A DNA stretch of 12,428 bases from JBOHUX01 sp050734915 (GCA_050734915.1 JBOHUX010000062.1:1-12428); one strand, 5' to 3'; counted from the stretch's first letter, positions 1 to 6,486 are shown. Program-made: numbers and translations. Notes: generated by a model not told the origin, from the letters alone.

Positions 1-2
1 CG

Positions 3-368
3 GCGGTGCTGTCACAGCTCAGAGGGGATCTGGCCGGTGAGCTGCGCCGCATCCTCATCAGCTCGCAGATGACCGGCTCGGAACCCGTCGAGTCGCGTCT
101 GGCGGTCCTCGCCGAGCGCCTCGGCCTGCCGCCGGTGGCCGCGCTGGCGGCCATCCTGGCCGCCAGCCGCGTGTACGGGACCAGCGTCGGCCCCGGCATT
201 CGGGCCCTCGCCGCCGACCTGCGCCGTCGCCAGCGGCGACGGCTGATCGCCGTCAGCCGACGCGCCCTGAACCGAGTCCTGGTCCCGGCCGCGGTGGGGG
301 TTCTGCTTCCGTTCATGGGCATCCTCCTCTTTCCGGCGGTCGCGACGCTCCTGCGGAGCCTCGGGTGA
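3..368 (+). CDS. TadC-like type II secretion F-domain protein, C-terminal part (5' end outside window)
   Basis: This is the C-terminal part of an integral inner-membrane protein of the T2SSF family (TadB/TadC type), the platform that couples the TadA ATPase to pilin polymerisation in Tad/Flp pili. The frame is open to the window edge. The GTG at 6 is an internal Val or a fortuitous start, because a full T2SSF protein is much longer than 120 residues. Visible features are an amphipathic helical region (YGTSVGPGIRALAADLRRR) of the kind preceding the last membrane segment in TadC proteins, a strongly basic patch (RRRQRRRL), and a C-terminal hydrophobic helix (about residues 92-117 counted from position 6). 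The assignment also rests on context: its TGA overlaps the GTG of a pilin-like gene (GTGA, 365-368), and three TadE/TadG-like genes follow. The subfamily (TadB or TadC) cannot be fixed from this fragment; TadC is usual just before TadE. Confidence 0.72.
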   Translation, partial: AVLSQLRGDLAGELRRILISSQMTGSEPVESRLAVLAERLGLPPVAALAAILAASRVYGTSVGPGIRALAADLRRRQRRRLIAVSRRALNRVLVPAAVGVLLPFMGILLFPAVATLLRSLG

Positions 369-766
369 GCCGGGGCCAGACGCTGCTCGAGTTCGCCATC
401 GCATGGCCGCTGGCGCTCGCGCTGATCTTCGGCTGTGTCCAGCTCGGGGTCTGGTCCGCCGAGGCCCAGGCCGCCCGCGAGGCGGCGCTGGCGGGGGTCC
501 GCGTGGGGACGGGTGCCACGGCCGGTCCCGACGAGGCGGCGGGCGTCGCGGTGGCGGCGCTGCGTCCCTGGCTGGTCGGTGCCGCGGTTGGCCGCTGGTG
601 CCCCGGGGGCGCCGCGCCACCCCCGGTCTGGATCTGCGCGCGCAGCCGTGGCGCGTCGATCGAGGTGGCGATCGGAGGGCAGGTTCCCGCCCTGGTCCCT
701 CTCGTCCCCGGTGGGGGGCTGCCCCTGAGGGCCGATGCCGTCATGGCCAAGGAGGCGTTCCGGTGA
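365..766 (+). CDS. TadE-like pseudopilin
   Basis: A 133-residue single-pass protein with a type IVb prepilin-like N-terminus. A short leader ends at Gly4, followed by Q-T-L-L-E, so Glu9 is at +5 of a possible Gly4/Gln5 prepilin-peptidase cleavage site. A hydrophobic stretch follows (about residues 7-29). The helix continues into an Ala/Arg-rich segment (EAQAAREAALAGVRVG), typical of TadE-like pseudopilins, which are processed by prepilin peptidase and act as minor components or assembly factors of Tad pili. Cys79 and Cys91 in the C-terminal domain could form a disulfide outside the membrane. The GTG start overlaps the stop of the TadC-like gene by four bases, implying translational coupling. 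The C-terminal domain has no motif I recognise. Class is well supported; the individual role is not. Confidence 0.8.
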   Translation: MSRGQTLLEFAIAWPLALALIFGCVQLGVWSAEAQAAREAALAGVRVGTGATAGPDEAAGVAVAALRPWLVGAAVGRWCPGGAAPPPVWICARSRGASIEVAIGGQVPALVPLVPGGGLPLRADAVMAKEAFR

Positions 767-1170
767 GCTACCGATGCGTGGCGGAGCGGGGGCAGGCTCT
801 GCTGGAGCTTGCCATCTGCCTGCCCGTGCTGCTGGCCCTGGCGCTGGGATCCGCGGCCCTCGCGAGGCTCGCCGACGCGCGGAGCGGGCTGGACGCCGCC
901 ACCCAGGCGGCTCTCGCCACGGCGGCGCGAGCTCCCGACCCGGCGTCGGCCGCGGATGTGGCCCGCTCCCAGTTCGCGAAGGTGATCGCCGGCTATCCGG
1001 TCTCCGGCCCCGTCCTGACCCTGGAGCTGGGCCCGTTCGCGCGGGGGGAGCTGATCACCGCCCGGAGCCGGGGGGAGGTCGATCTGGCCTGGGCACTGCC
1101 TCCGATCCCGGTCCGGATCAGGCTCGGCTCCCACGCCCTCGCCGAGCTCCAGCCCTGGCGGTCGCGCTGA
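763..1170 (+). CDS. TadE-like pseudopilin, second copy
   Basis: A 135-residue protein from a GTG start that overlaps the TGA of the previous gene (GTGA, 763-766). The same frame is open far upstream to position 403, but that part lies inside the preceding gene, and family architecture places the real start at 763. The N-terminus holds a short basic leader ending in R-G at residue 10, followed by Q-A-L-L-E, so Glu15 is at +5 of a possible Gly10/Gln11 cleavage site. A hydrophobic helix covers about residues 12-35, then an Ala-rich amphipathic helix (LDAATQAALATAARA). The rest resembles the soluble part of TadE-like proteins, with alternating hydrophobic strands (VLTLELG, VDLAWALP, VRIRLG). It probably acts with its upstream neighbour as a minor pilin pair, as in tadE/tadF arrangements; this is inferred from order and topology. 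Confidence 0.78.
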   Translation: MSYRCVAERGQALLELAICLPVLLALALGSAALARLADARSGLDAATQAALATAARAPDPASAADVARSQFAKVIAGYPVSGPVLTLELGPFARGELITARSRGEVDLAWALPPIPVRIRLGSHALAELQPWRSR

Positions 1171-1622
1171 TGGGCGAGCGTGGTCAGGTGCTCGCCTCGT
1201 TCGCCCTGCTGGTGCCGCTGGTGCTGCTGCCGGTGGCGGCGTGGTCGATCGAAGCCTCCCTTGCCGGCAGCCGCCAGGCACGTCTGGTGGCGGTGGTGGA
1301 GCAGGCGGCCGAGGACGCCGCCCAGCAGATCGATCAGCCGCGGCTCCGGGCGGGTGAGGGGCTGGCGGTCCTGCCTCGCCTGGCGGAGAGCGCCGCGCGC
1401 GTCGATGTCGAGGGCGAGCCGGGAGCCCGCCTGCGGTCGGTGACGGTGGCTGGCGACACGGTGACGGTGAGGGCGAGCGAGTGGCTGCCGATGACGCTCG
1501 CCGCGCTCGTCGGATGGCGCGGAGTCACCCTCCGGGCGGCGGCCACGGCCCGGATCCAGTCCGGCTACGGGAGGCCGAGCAGCCTCCTGCCGTTTCCGAC
1601 CAGGATCTTGGTCCGGGCCTGA
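1170..1622 (+). CDS. TadE/TadG-like membrane protein of the Tad operon
   Basis: A 150-residue single-pass protein whose ATG shares one base with the stop of the gene before it (TGATG, 1168-1172). The N-terminus again has the leader-plus-helix layout: E-R-G-Q-V-L at residues 3-8, then a hydrophobic segment to about residue 26. The residue at +5 after Gly5 is Ser10, not Glu, so it probably is not processed or assembled like the two TadE-like proteins. That fits a TadG-like or accessory subunit that stays anchored in the membrane. The extracytoplasmic part (SVTVAGDTVTVRASEW) looks like a beta-rich TadE/TadG ectodomain. The natural family end appears to be near residue 130 (TARIQSG). The last 19 or so residues are read through sequence antisense to the amidohydrolase gene, producing a 58-bp tail-to-tail overlap. 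Confidence 0.7.
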   Translation: MGERGQVLASFALLVPLVLLPVAAWSIEASLAGSRQARLVAVVEQAAEDAAQQIDQPRLRAGEGLAVLPRLAESAARVDVEGEPGARLRSVTVAGDTVTVRASEWLPMTLAALVGWRGVTLRAAATARIQSGYGRPSSLLPFPTRILVRA

Positions 1623-2419
1623 TCCGGGATGTCCAGGTGCCCCAGCTCCTCCAGGCACCGGGAGGGCTGGATGAACGGGTAGTCGCTGCCGAAGAGGAAC
1701 CGGTCCTGAAGGCGGGTGCCCATCTCGCGCACCACCTCGGTCGGGATGTACCGGGGCGCCCAGCCCGAGATGTCGATGAAGACGTTGGTCTTGTGGAGCG
1801 CGACGGCGAGCAGCTCCGCGTGCCAGGGGAACCCGAAGTGGGCGGCGATCACGGTCAGGCGGGGGAAGTCGGCGGCGACGGCGTCGAGGCGGATCGGCCG
1901 CGCGTAGTCGAGGCGGATGCCCAGCCCGCCGGGCGTCCCGGCGCCGATCCCGCTCGTGCCGGTGTGAAAGAGGCACGCGAGGCCCAGCACCTGGCATCGC
2001 GCGTAGAGAGGCCAGTGGCGCTCGTCGTCGGGGGCGAATGCCTGCAGCGAGGGATGGAGCTTGACACCCTTGAGGCCCAGCTCGGCGATCTCGTCCAGCT
2101 CGGCGACGGCGCGCTCCCCCTTCCGGGGGTCGACGCTCCCGAAGCCGACGAAGGCGTCCGGGTGATCGCGGACCGCGTCGGCGACCAGCCGGTTCGGGAC
2201 CCGCGGCCGGCCGGTGGCGCTCTCCGCGTCCCATGCCAGCAGCACGGCCATCATGTCCAGAGCGCGGTAGTCGTCGGCGAGCTCGCCGAGAGTCCGGCGG
2301 GCCACCCTGCTCCGGAAGTAGGACTCGGCGGCCTCGATGTAGCCCGCCATGCTGACGTCCAGCCACTCGGGGGTGGGGAGGTGGACGTGGAAGTCGATCG
2401 CCCGCACCCGAGGGATCAT
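1565..2419 (-). CDS. Amidohydrolase family 2 (metal-dependent hydrolase/decarboxylase)
   Basis: A 284-residue TIM-barrel metal enzyme of the amidohydrolase_2 group, which includes ACMSD-type decarboxylases, 4-oxalomesaconate hydratase-like enzymes and hydrolases of aromatic-pathway intermediates. The metal-site signatures are in order and intact: D9-F-H11-V-H13 on strand 1; G118-V-K-L-H122-P; L150-F-H152-T-G; A193-H194-F-G; and F243-G-S-D246-Y-P near the end, where Asp246 is the usual last metal/catalytic ligand. Length is normal. The substrate cannot be deduced, since the flanking genes do not form an obvious catabolic operon. ATG 2419 is preferred; GTG four codons in is a possible alternative, and neither has a clear Shine-Dalgarno. 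It is transcribed opposite to both neighbours: divergent from the mobA-like gene 53 bp away, and overlapping the end of the Tad operon at its 3' end. Confidence 0.88.
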   Translation of the reverse strand: MIPRVRAIDFHVHLPTPEWLDVSMAGYIEAAESYFRSRVARRTLGELADDYRALDMMAVLLAWDAESATGRPRVPNRLVADAVRDHPDAFVGFGSVDPRKGERAVAELDEIAELGLKGVKLHPSLQAFAPDDERHWPLYARCQVLGLACLFHTGTSGIGAGTPGGLGIRLDYARPIRLDAVAADFPRLTVIAAHFGFPWHAELLAVALHKTNVFIDISGWAPRYIPTEVVREMGTRLQDRFLFGSDYPFIQPSRCLEELGHLDIPDQARTKILVGNGRRLLGLP

Positions 2420-2432
2420 ACAATCGCTGGCA

Positions 2433-2480
2433 ATCGCCCTTGCAGCCGCCTTCGCGATCGCCCTTGAAGCCGATGGCCGC
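2433..2480. repeat. 24-bp imperfect tandem duplication between divergent genes
   Basis: Two consecutive 24-bp units begin ATCGCCCTTG at 2433 and 2457. Their first 16 bases match at 15 positions (CAGCCG against AAGCCG after the shared ten). The second unit contains the proposed mobA ATG at 2473. The palindrome GCGATCGC (2454-2461) sits at the junction, and a shorter CAATCGC pair lies just to the left (2421-2427 and 2431-2437). The block fills most of the 53-bp divergent gap, so it could be a duplicated start region or a binding site. No regulator is known for it. Confidence 0.55.
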
Positions 2481-3078
2481 CACCCTGCTCGTGCTCGCCG
2501 GCGGCGAGAGCCGACGCATGGGGAGGCCCAAGGCCCTGCTGCCGGCCGGTGACGGGACCCTGCTGGAGTGGGTGCTGGACGCTCTCTCGCCTCAATTCGA
2601 GGAGGTCCTCGTCTCCGCCAACCACCCCGACCAGGTGGCGCCGGGCATGACCCCTCGCATCGTTGGCGACCTCCACCCGGGCGCGGGACCGCTGGCGGGC
2701 ATCGAGGCGGGGCTCGCCGCCTGCCGCCACGACGTGATGGTCGTCGTCGCCTGCGACATGCCTAGGGTCACCGCCCCGCTGGTCAGGCTCCTCGTCACCG
2801 CCTCCCGCTCGAACGATGCCGCCATGCCCCGGCTGGACGGTGTCGCGGAACCCGCCTGTGCCGCCTACCGGCGGTCGGCCGCGCGGGTGATCAGCGCCTC
2901 GCTCGACGACGGCCGCCTGAGGGCCGGCGGCGTCCTCGGTGCGCTCCGGGTCCGCTACCTGGATGAACTGGAGCTGGAGGCGGCGGGCGTCGACAGGGGC
3001 GCCCTTCGGAGCCTCAACAGCCCCGAGGACTATGCCCGCTTCCGAGCCGAGCATCGGCCCCGCGGCGGCGCCGCATAA
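2473..3078 (+). CDS. mobA: Molybdenum cofactor guanylyltransferase-like nucleotidyltransferase (MobA family)
   Basis: A 201-residue NTP-transferase-fold protein of the MobA/MobA-like family. MobA enzymes attach GMP to molybdopterin to give the guanine dinucleotide cofactor; close relatives (MocA) attach CMP. The N-terminal nucleotide-binding signature is intact: L8-A-G-G-E-S-R-R-M-G-R-P-K20. It is followed by D66 and the G72-P-L-A-G-I loop, then the Mg-binding A93-C-D95-M-P, and near the end N182-S-P-E-D, the usual N-T-P-E-D motif. Length fits MobA (about 190-210). ATG 2473 is chosen because the family signature begins directly after it; TTG 2464 and a more upstream in-frame start at 2440 are alternatives. 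No other molybdopterin gene or molybdoenzyme is in the window, so MobA versus MocA cannot be settled from context. Confidence 0.86.
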   Translation: MAATLLVLAGGESRRMGRPKALLPAGDGTLLEWVLDALSPQFEEVLVSANHPDQVAPGMTPRIVGDLHPGAGPLAGIEAGLAACRHDVMVVVACDMPRVTAPLVRLLVTASRSNDAAMPRLDGVAEPACAAYRRSAARVISASLDDGRLRAGGVLGALRVRYLDELELEAAGVDRGALRSLNSPEDYARFRAEHRPRGGAA

Positions 3079-3088
3079 TCTAGATGAG

Positions 3089-3103
3089 CGGGGATGATCC
3101 CCG
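3089..3103. promoter_or_regulatory. Small inverted repeat upstream of etfB
   Basis: CGGGGA and TCCCCG are separated by TGA, giving a perfect 6-bp stem with a 3-base loop, 11 bases after the mobA stop and 39 bases before the etfB start. No T-run follows, so it is not a standard intrinsic terminator. An AT-rich CATAAT (3074-3079), close to a -10 hexamer, lies just before it without a convincing -35. It may mark a promoter/operator for the etf operon or an mRNA processing site; this is inference. Confidence 0.3.
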
Positions 3104-3129
3104 GTGGTGGACCCGCCCGACGCGGATTT

Positions 3130-3134
3130 GGAGG
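3130..3134 (+). promoter_or_regulatory. Shine-Dalgarno GGAGG that fixes the TTG start of etfB
   Basis: A perfect GGAGG lies 7 bases before TTG 3142. This spacing, together with the family N-terminus (K-I-V-V-T-V-K-Q), overrules the longer in-frame ATG at 3094. Confidence 0.8.
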
Positions 3135-3141
3135 CTCGAGT

Positions 3142-3900
3142 TTGAAGATCGTCGTCACCGTCAAGCAGGTGCCGGACCCCAACGTGCAGCAGCGCCTGGG
3201 GGCGGGCGACACCATCTCCCGGGAGGGCGAGGCGGTCCTCGATCCGGGAGATGAGTACGGCGTCGAGGAAGGCCTCCAGCTGAAGGAGGCGCACGACGGC
3301 GAGGTGGTCCTCGTCACCATGGGGCCAGAGCGCGCCCGCGACGCGATCCGCAAGGGCCTCAGCATGGGCGCCGACCGCGCCATCCTGGTCACCGACGGTG
3401 AGCTTGCCGGCGCGGACTCGCTGCTCACGGCACGGGTCCTGGCGGCGGCGATCCGACCCGAGGAGCCGGATCTGGTCATCTGCGGGACCGAGTCCTATGA
3501 CGGCAGCACCGGCACCGTCCCGCCGATGCTGGCCGAGCTTCTGGGAGTGCCCCAGCTGACCTTCGCCAAGAAGATCGAGCTGAGCGGCGGCCGGATCACC
3601 GTCCACCGTCAGACCGAGCAGGGCCACGAGATCGTGGAGGCCGAGCTGCCCGCCCTGGTGACGGTGACGGCAGGCATCGCCGAACCCCGCTACGCGTCGT
3701 TGAAGGGGATCATGGCGGCACGCTCCAAGGAGGTCCGGCAGGTCTCCCTGGGCGATCTCGGGGTCGAGAGGGGGAGCCCGGTGGAGGCGGTCATCGCGGT
3801 CGCGGACGCCGCCCCCCGCGCGGCGGGCGAGGTGATCGAGGACGGCGCCTCCACCGTCGACCGCCTGGTCGAGTTTCTGCAGACCGCGAAGGTGGTGTAG
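3142..3900 (+). CDS. etfB: Electron transfer flavoprotein beta subunit
   Basis: A 252-residue ETF beta/FixA family protein. With EtfA it forms a soluble heterodimer carrying FAD (and usually AMP in the beta subunit). It passes electrons from acyl-CoA and related dehydrogenases to ETF:quinone oxidoreductase. The N-terminus K-I-V-V-T-V-K-Q-V-P-D is the family hallmark. The central D110-L-V-I-C-G-T-E-S-Y-D-G-S-T segment belongs to the nucleotide-binding alpha/beta core. The PROSITE-type ETF beta signature is visible around residues 179-197 (I-A-E-P-R-Y-A-S-L-K-G-I-M-A-A-R-S-K). The start is TTG, supported by a strong GGAGG seven bases upstream. The etfA GTG begins four bases after the stop, so the two are clearly co-translated. 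No dehydrogenase, ferredoxin or quinone oxidoreductase is adjacent, so the donor and acceptor are unknown. Confidence 0.96.
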   Translation: MKIVVTVKQVPDPNVQQRLGAGDTISREGEAVLDPGDEYGVEEGLQLKEAHDGEVVLVTMGPERARDAIRKGLSMGADRAILVTDGELAGADSLLTARVLAAAIRPEEPDLVICGTESYDGSTGTVPPMLAELLGVPQLTFAKKIELSGGRITVHRQTEQGHEIVEAELPALVTVTAGIAEPRYASLKGIMAARSKEVRQVSLGDLGVERGSPVEAVIAVADAAPRAAGEVIEDGASTVDRLVEFLQTAKVV

Positions 3901-3904
3901 CAGG

Positions 3905-4864
3905 GTGGCTGACAGGATCTGGGTCTACGCGGAGCTCCAGGGAGGGCGGCTCGCCCCCATCTCGCTGGAGTTGATGGCGAAGGCGCGGCAGCTGGGCGAT
4001 GTCGAGGCGGTCGCGCTCGGCCCCGGCGCCACCGAGGCGGCGGCGGTGCTCGGCAGGCACGGTGCCGCGAGGGTTCACGTCTCCGACGACTCCGTCTTCG
4101 CGGAGTACCTGGCGGAGCCGGCGACGGACACCATGGAGGCCCTGGTCCGGGGGTCGTCGCCGGACCTCGTCCTGTTCGGGTTCAGCTACGACTCGCGGGA
4201 GGTGGCCGCCCGCCTCGCCGCCCGGCTCGGCACCGGCCTCATCTCGAACGCGGTCGACGTCTTCAGCGAGGCCGGCTTCGTGGCCAGGGTGCCCTACTTC
4301 GGGGGCTCGAAGATCGCCAGCATGAGGGCCGCCGGGGCGCCCGCGATCGTACTGGTGAGGCCCAAGTCGTTCGAGCCCTCCGAGGTGGGTGGCGAAGCCG
4401 AGCTGGTCAAGCTCGAGCCGACGATCGGTCCCACCTCCCGGCGGGCGCGCATCACAGGGCGGGTGGTGGAACAGTCGGAGAAGGTCAATCTCGAGGAGGC
4501 CACGGTCGTCGTCAGCGGCGGCCGCGGGATGGGCGGACCCGAGAACTTCCCCATGCTGGAGGAGCTGGCGGGTCTCCTCGGCGGGGCCGTCGGGGCCAGC
4601 CGGGCGGTGGTGGATGCGGGCTGGGTGCCATATTCGATGCAGATCGGCCAGACCGGCAAGACGGTCGCGCCCGGCGTCTACATCGCCTGCGGCATCTCGG
4701 GTGCCATGCAGCACACGGTGGGCATGAAGAACTCGAAGATGATCGTCGCCATCAACAAGGACGGGGACGCGCCCATTCTCAAGATGGCGGATCTCGGCGT
4801 CGTGGGGGACGCTCTCAAGATCGTGCCCAGGCTGGCCGAGGCGCTCCGTGCGCGGAAGGGCTGA
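3905..4864 (+). CDS. etfA: Electron transfer flavoprotein alpha subunit
   Basis: A 319-residue EtfA/FixB protein, full length for the family, and partner of the EtfB encoded just upstream. The N-terminal domain (about 1-180) is the ETF alpha/beta fold. The C-terminal FAD domain (about 190-319) carries the diagnostic motifs: V203-S-G-G-R-G-M-G-G-P-E-N; G248-Q-T-G-K-T-V-A-P; Y259-I-A-C-G-I-S-G-A; Q269-H-T-V-G-M; and I283-N-K-D. These hold the FAD pyrophosphate and isoalloxazine. It has no N-terminal ferredoxin or 4Fe-4S extension and no obvious bifurcation-specific addition, consistent with an ordinary housekeeping ETF. The GTG start at 3905 lies 4 bases after etfB and gives the expected M-A-D-R-I-W-V-Y beginning. 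The next gene either overlaps its 3' end by 17 bp (GTG 4848) or starts 34 bp beyond (GTG 4899). Confidence 0.96.
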   Translation: MADRIWVYAELQGGRLAPISLELMAKARQLGDVEAVALGPGATEAAAVLGRHGAARVHVSDDSVFAEYLAEPATDTMEALVRGSSPDLVLFGFSYDSREVAARLAARLGTGLISNAVDVFSEAGFVARVPYFGGSKIASMRAAGAPAIVLVRPKSFEPSEVGGEAELVKLEPTIGPTSRRARITGRVVEQSEKVNLEEATVVVSGGRGMGGPENFPMLEELAGLLGGAVGASRAVVDAGWVPYSMQIGQTGKTVAPGVYIACGISGAMQHTVGMKNSKMIVAINKDGDAPILKMADLGVVGDALKIVPRLAEALRARKG

Positions 4865-5768
4865 CGAGGGCGGATCGGGAGCCGGCGACCGAGATCCGGT
4901 GATCAGCCGCCCGGAGGCGGAGCGGCTCGTCGAACGGAGGACGGCGCTCCGCGGCGCGCGCGACTTCCCCGCCGCGGACGCCATTCGTGCCCGGCTGCAG
5001 GCGGCCGGCTGGGACCTGGTCGACACCACCTCGGGGAGCGAGCTGCGGCGAGTGGACCCCCTGCCGGCCGGCCGCCGCCTGACCTATCTGACCATTCTCC
5101 ACGGCTGGCCCGACGACGCCGAGCTCTGGCTCTCCTCGGTCACCGGTCATGCCCCGGGCGTCGACTTCGAGGTCCTGCTCGCCCTCAACGCGCCGCAGGC
5201 GGCCCTTCACTCCTGGGCACGCAGATCGGGGGAGGCGGACAGAAGGGTGCGCGTGCTCGTTCTCGATCCGCCGGTCGGCTTCGGAGCGGCCGTCAACCGC
5301 GCCGTCGAGGCGGCCGCGGGCGAGGTGGTGGTCTTGATGGAGCCCGGCACCGAGTTGGAGGGGCAGCTCGCCGAGCCCCTGCTGAGCGCGCTCGAGGAGC
5401 CCGGCGTCGGGCTGGCCGGCGCCTTCGGGCTGCGCGGGAGGGGGACGCCGAAGGAGTTCGCCGATCATCCCGGACCGGAGGTGGACGCCGTGGAGGGCTA
5501 CTGCGTCGCGTTCCGCAAGCGGGACTTCGTGGCGGCCGGCGGGTTCGACGAGCGGTTCCGCTTCTACCGCATCGCCGACATCGAGTTCAGCTTCCGGATG
5601 AGGTCGGCCGGCCACCGTGCCGTCGTCGTGCCGGGCCTTCCGCTGAGGCGCCACGCGCACAGGCTCTGGGAGGCGACGGCGGAGGAGGAGCGGGAGCGCC
5701 TCTCGCGCAAGAACCTCTACCGCTTCCTGGACCGCTGGGGGAAGCGTTCCGATCTCCTCCTCGGTTGA
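4848..5768 (+). CDS. GT2-like glycosyltransferase with N-terminal CysRS C-terminal-like segment
   Basis: A 306-residue two-part protein. Residues about 23-68 read like the small C-terminal helical segment of cysteinyl-tRNA synthetases: E-R-L-V-E-R-R, then R-D-F-P-A-A-D-A-I-R, and finally G-W-D-L-V-D-T-T-S-G with a trailing R-R. No synthetase catalytic core (HIGH/KMSKS) is present. Residues about 78-300 are a GT2 (GT-A) domain: G144-F-G-A-A-V-N150-R; E165-P-G-T-E in place of the usual N-P-D-T-E; G217-Y-C-V-A-F-R-K-R-D; G231-F-D-E-R-F; I242-A-D-I-E-F-S-F-R-M-R; and H269-A-H with an E/R-rich tail. The metal-binding Asp of the DxD-like motif appears replaced, so catalysis is uncertain. GTG 4848 has GAGG six bases upstream and overlaps etfA; GTG 4899 (V-I-S-R-P-E) is the compact alternative. 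It probably belongs to the etf operon; acceptor unknown. Confidence 0.74.
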   Translation: MRGRADEGGSGAGDRDPVISRPEAERLVERRTALRGARDFPAADAIRARLQAAGWDLVDTTSGSELRRVDPLPAGRRLTYLTILHGWPDDAELWLSSVTGHAPGVDFEVLLALNAPQAALHSWARRSGEADRRVRVLVLDPPVGFGAAVNRAVEAAAGEVVVLMEPGTELEGQLAEPLLSALEEPGVGLAGAFGLRGRGTPKEFADHPGPEVDAVEGYCVAFRKRDFVAAGGFDERFRFYRIADIEFSFRMRSAGHRAVVVPGLPLRRHAHRLWEATAEEERERLSRKNLYRFLDRWGKRSDLLLG

Positions 5769-5784
5769 ACGGGTAGCCTACGGA

Positions 5785-6486
5785 ATGTCCATGCCCAAGA
5801 ACGGCCAGCGGCAGTTCGTCTCCTATACCTTCTACCGCGTGCATCCTGAGTGGCGCCGGCTCGACGCCGCCGTCCGCGAGCGCGGGCGCCAGGAGTTCGC
5901 CGCCGTCGTCGACGAGTACCGGCCCAGCGTGTTCATCAAGCCGTACTCGCTGGTGGGCACCCGCGCCGACTGCGACCTCATGCTCTGGAAGGCCGCCATG
6001 GAGCTGGAGATCTTCAACCGCATCGAGGCCGACCTCAACCAGACCTCGATGGGCGGCTACCTCGAACGCCCGCACTCCTACCTCTGCTCGATGAAGCGCT
6101 CCATCTACCTCGCCGAGGCCGCCCATGGCGACCGGCACGGGACCCGGGTGGAGGTGAAGTCCAGGTACGGGCGGTACCTGTTCGTCTATCCGTTCGTCAA
6201 GACCCGCGAGTGGTACCGGCTGCCGCGCGCCGAGCGGCAGGAGATGATGAACGAGCACTTCGAGATCGGCAAGCGATACCCGGAGTTCGAGGTCAACACC
6301 GCCTACTCCTTCGGGCTCGACGATCAGGAGTTCGTGGTCTCCTTCGAAGGCGACGAGCCCCACCGCTTCGTGGACCTGGTCATGGAGCTGCGCTCCACCC
6401 GGGGCTCCTCCTACACCGAACGGGACACGCCCATCTTCAGCTGCATCGCCAGCGACCTCAAAGAGGCGCTCGAGCTGGTGGGGTAG
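5785..6486 (+). CDS. hemQ: Chlorite dismutase family protein, probable coproheme decarboxylase (HemQ/ChdC-like)
   Basis: A 233-residue member of the chlorite dismutase superfamily. In non-chlorate-respiring Gram-positive and related bacteria these are coproheme decarboxylases (HemQ/ChdC), which use peroxide to convert coproheme III to heme b, the last step of the coproporphyrin-dependent pathway. The characteristic block is present: K125-S-R-Y-G-R-Y, then Y135-P-F-V-K139-T-R-E-W143-Y with the likely catalytic Tyr; M155-N-E-H158-F-E-I-G-K-R-Y with the probable proximal heme His; and S175-F-G-L-D-D-Q-E-F-V-V-S-F-E-G-D, M200-E-L-R-S-T-R and D214-T-P. The true chlorite-degrading activity needs a distal Arg that I cannot place with certainty. 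It lies 16 bp after the GT2-like gene, so co-transcription is likely. ATG 5785 is followed by a second ATG two codons later; both are usable. No other heme genes are nearby. Confidence 0.88.
   Translation: MSMPKNGQRQFVSYTFYRVHPEWRRLDAAVRERGRQEFAAVVDEYRPSVFIKPYSLVGTRADCDLMLWKAAMELEIFNRIEADLNQTSMGGYLERPHSYLCSMKRSIYLAEAAHGDRHGTRVEVKSRYGRYLFVYPFVKTREWYRLPRAERQEMMNEHFEIGKRYPEFEVNTAYSFGLDDQEFVVSFEGDEPHRFVDLVMELRSTRGSSYTERDTPIFSCIASDLKEALELVG

Noticed and set aside
3094..3141. ATG 3094 as start of etfB
   Set aside because: It would add 16 Gly/Arg-rich residues. A perfect GGAGG lies seven bases before TTG 3142, and the family N-terminus begins there.
4899..5066. Remnant of a truncated cysteinyl-tRNA synthetase gene
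   Set aside because: The CysRS-like segment is in one uninterrupted frame with the glycosyltransferase-like domain and has no catalytic-core remnants upstream, which is etfA. A fusion is more likely than debris.
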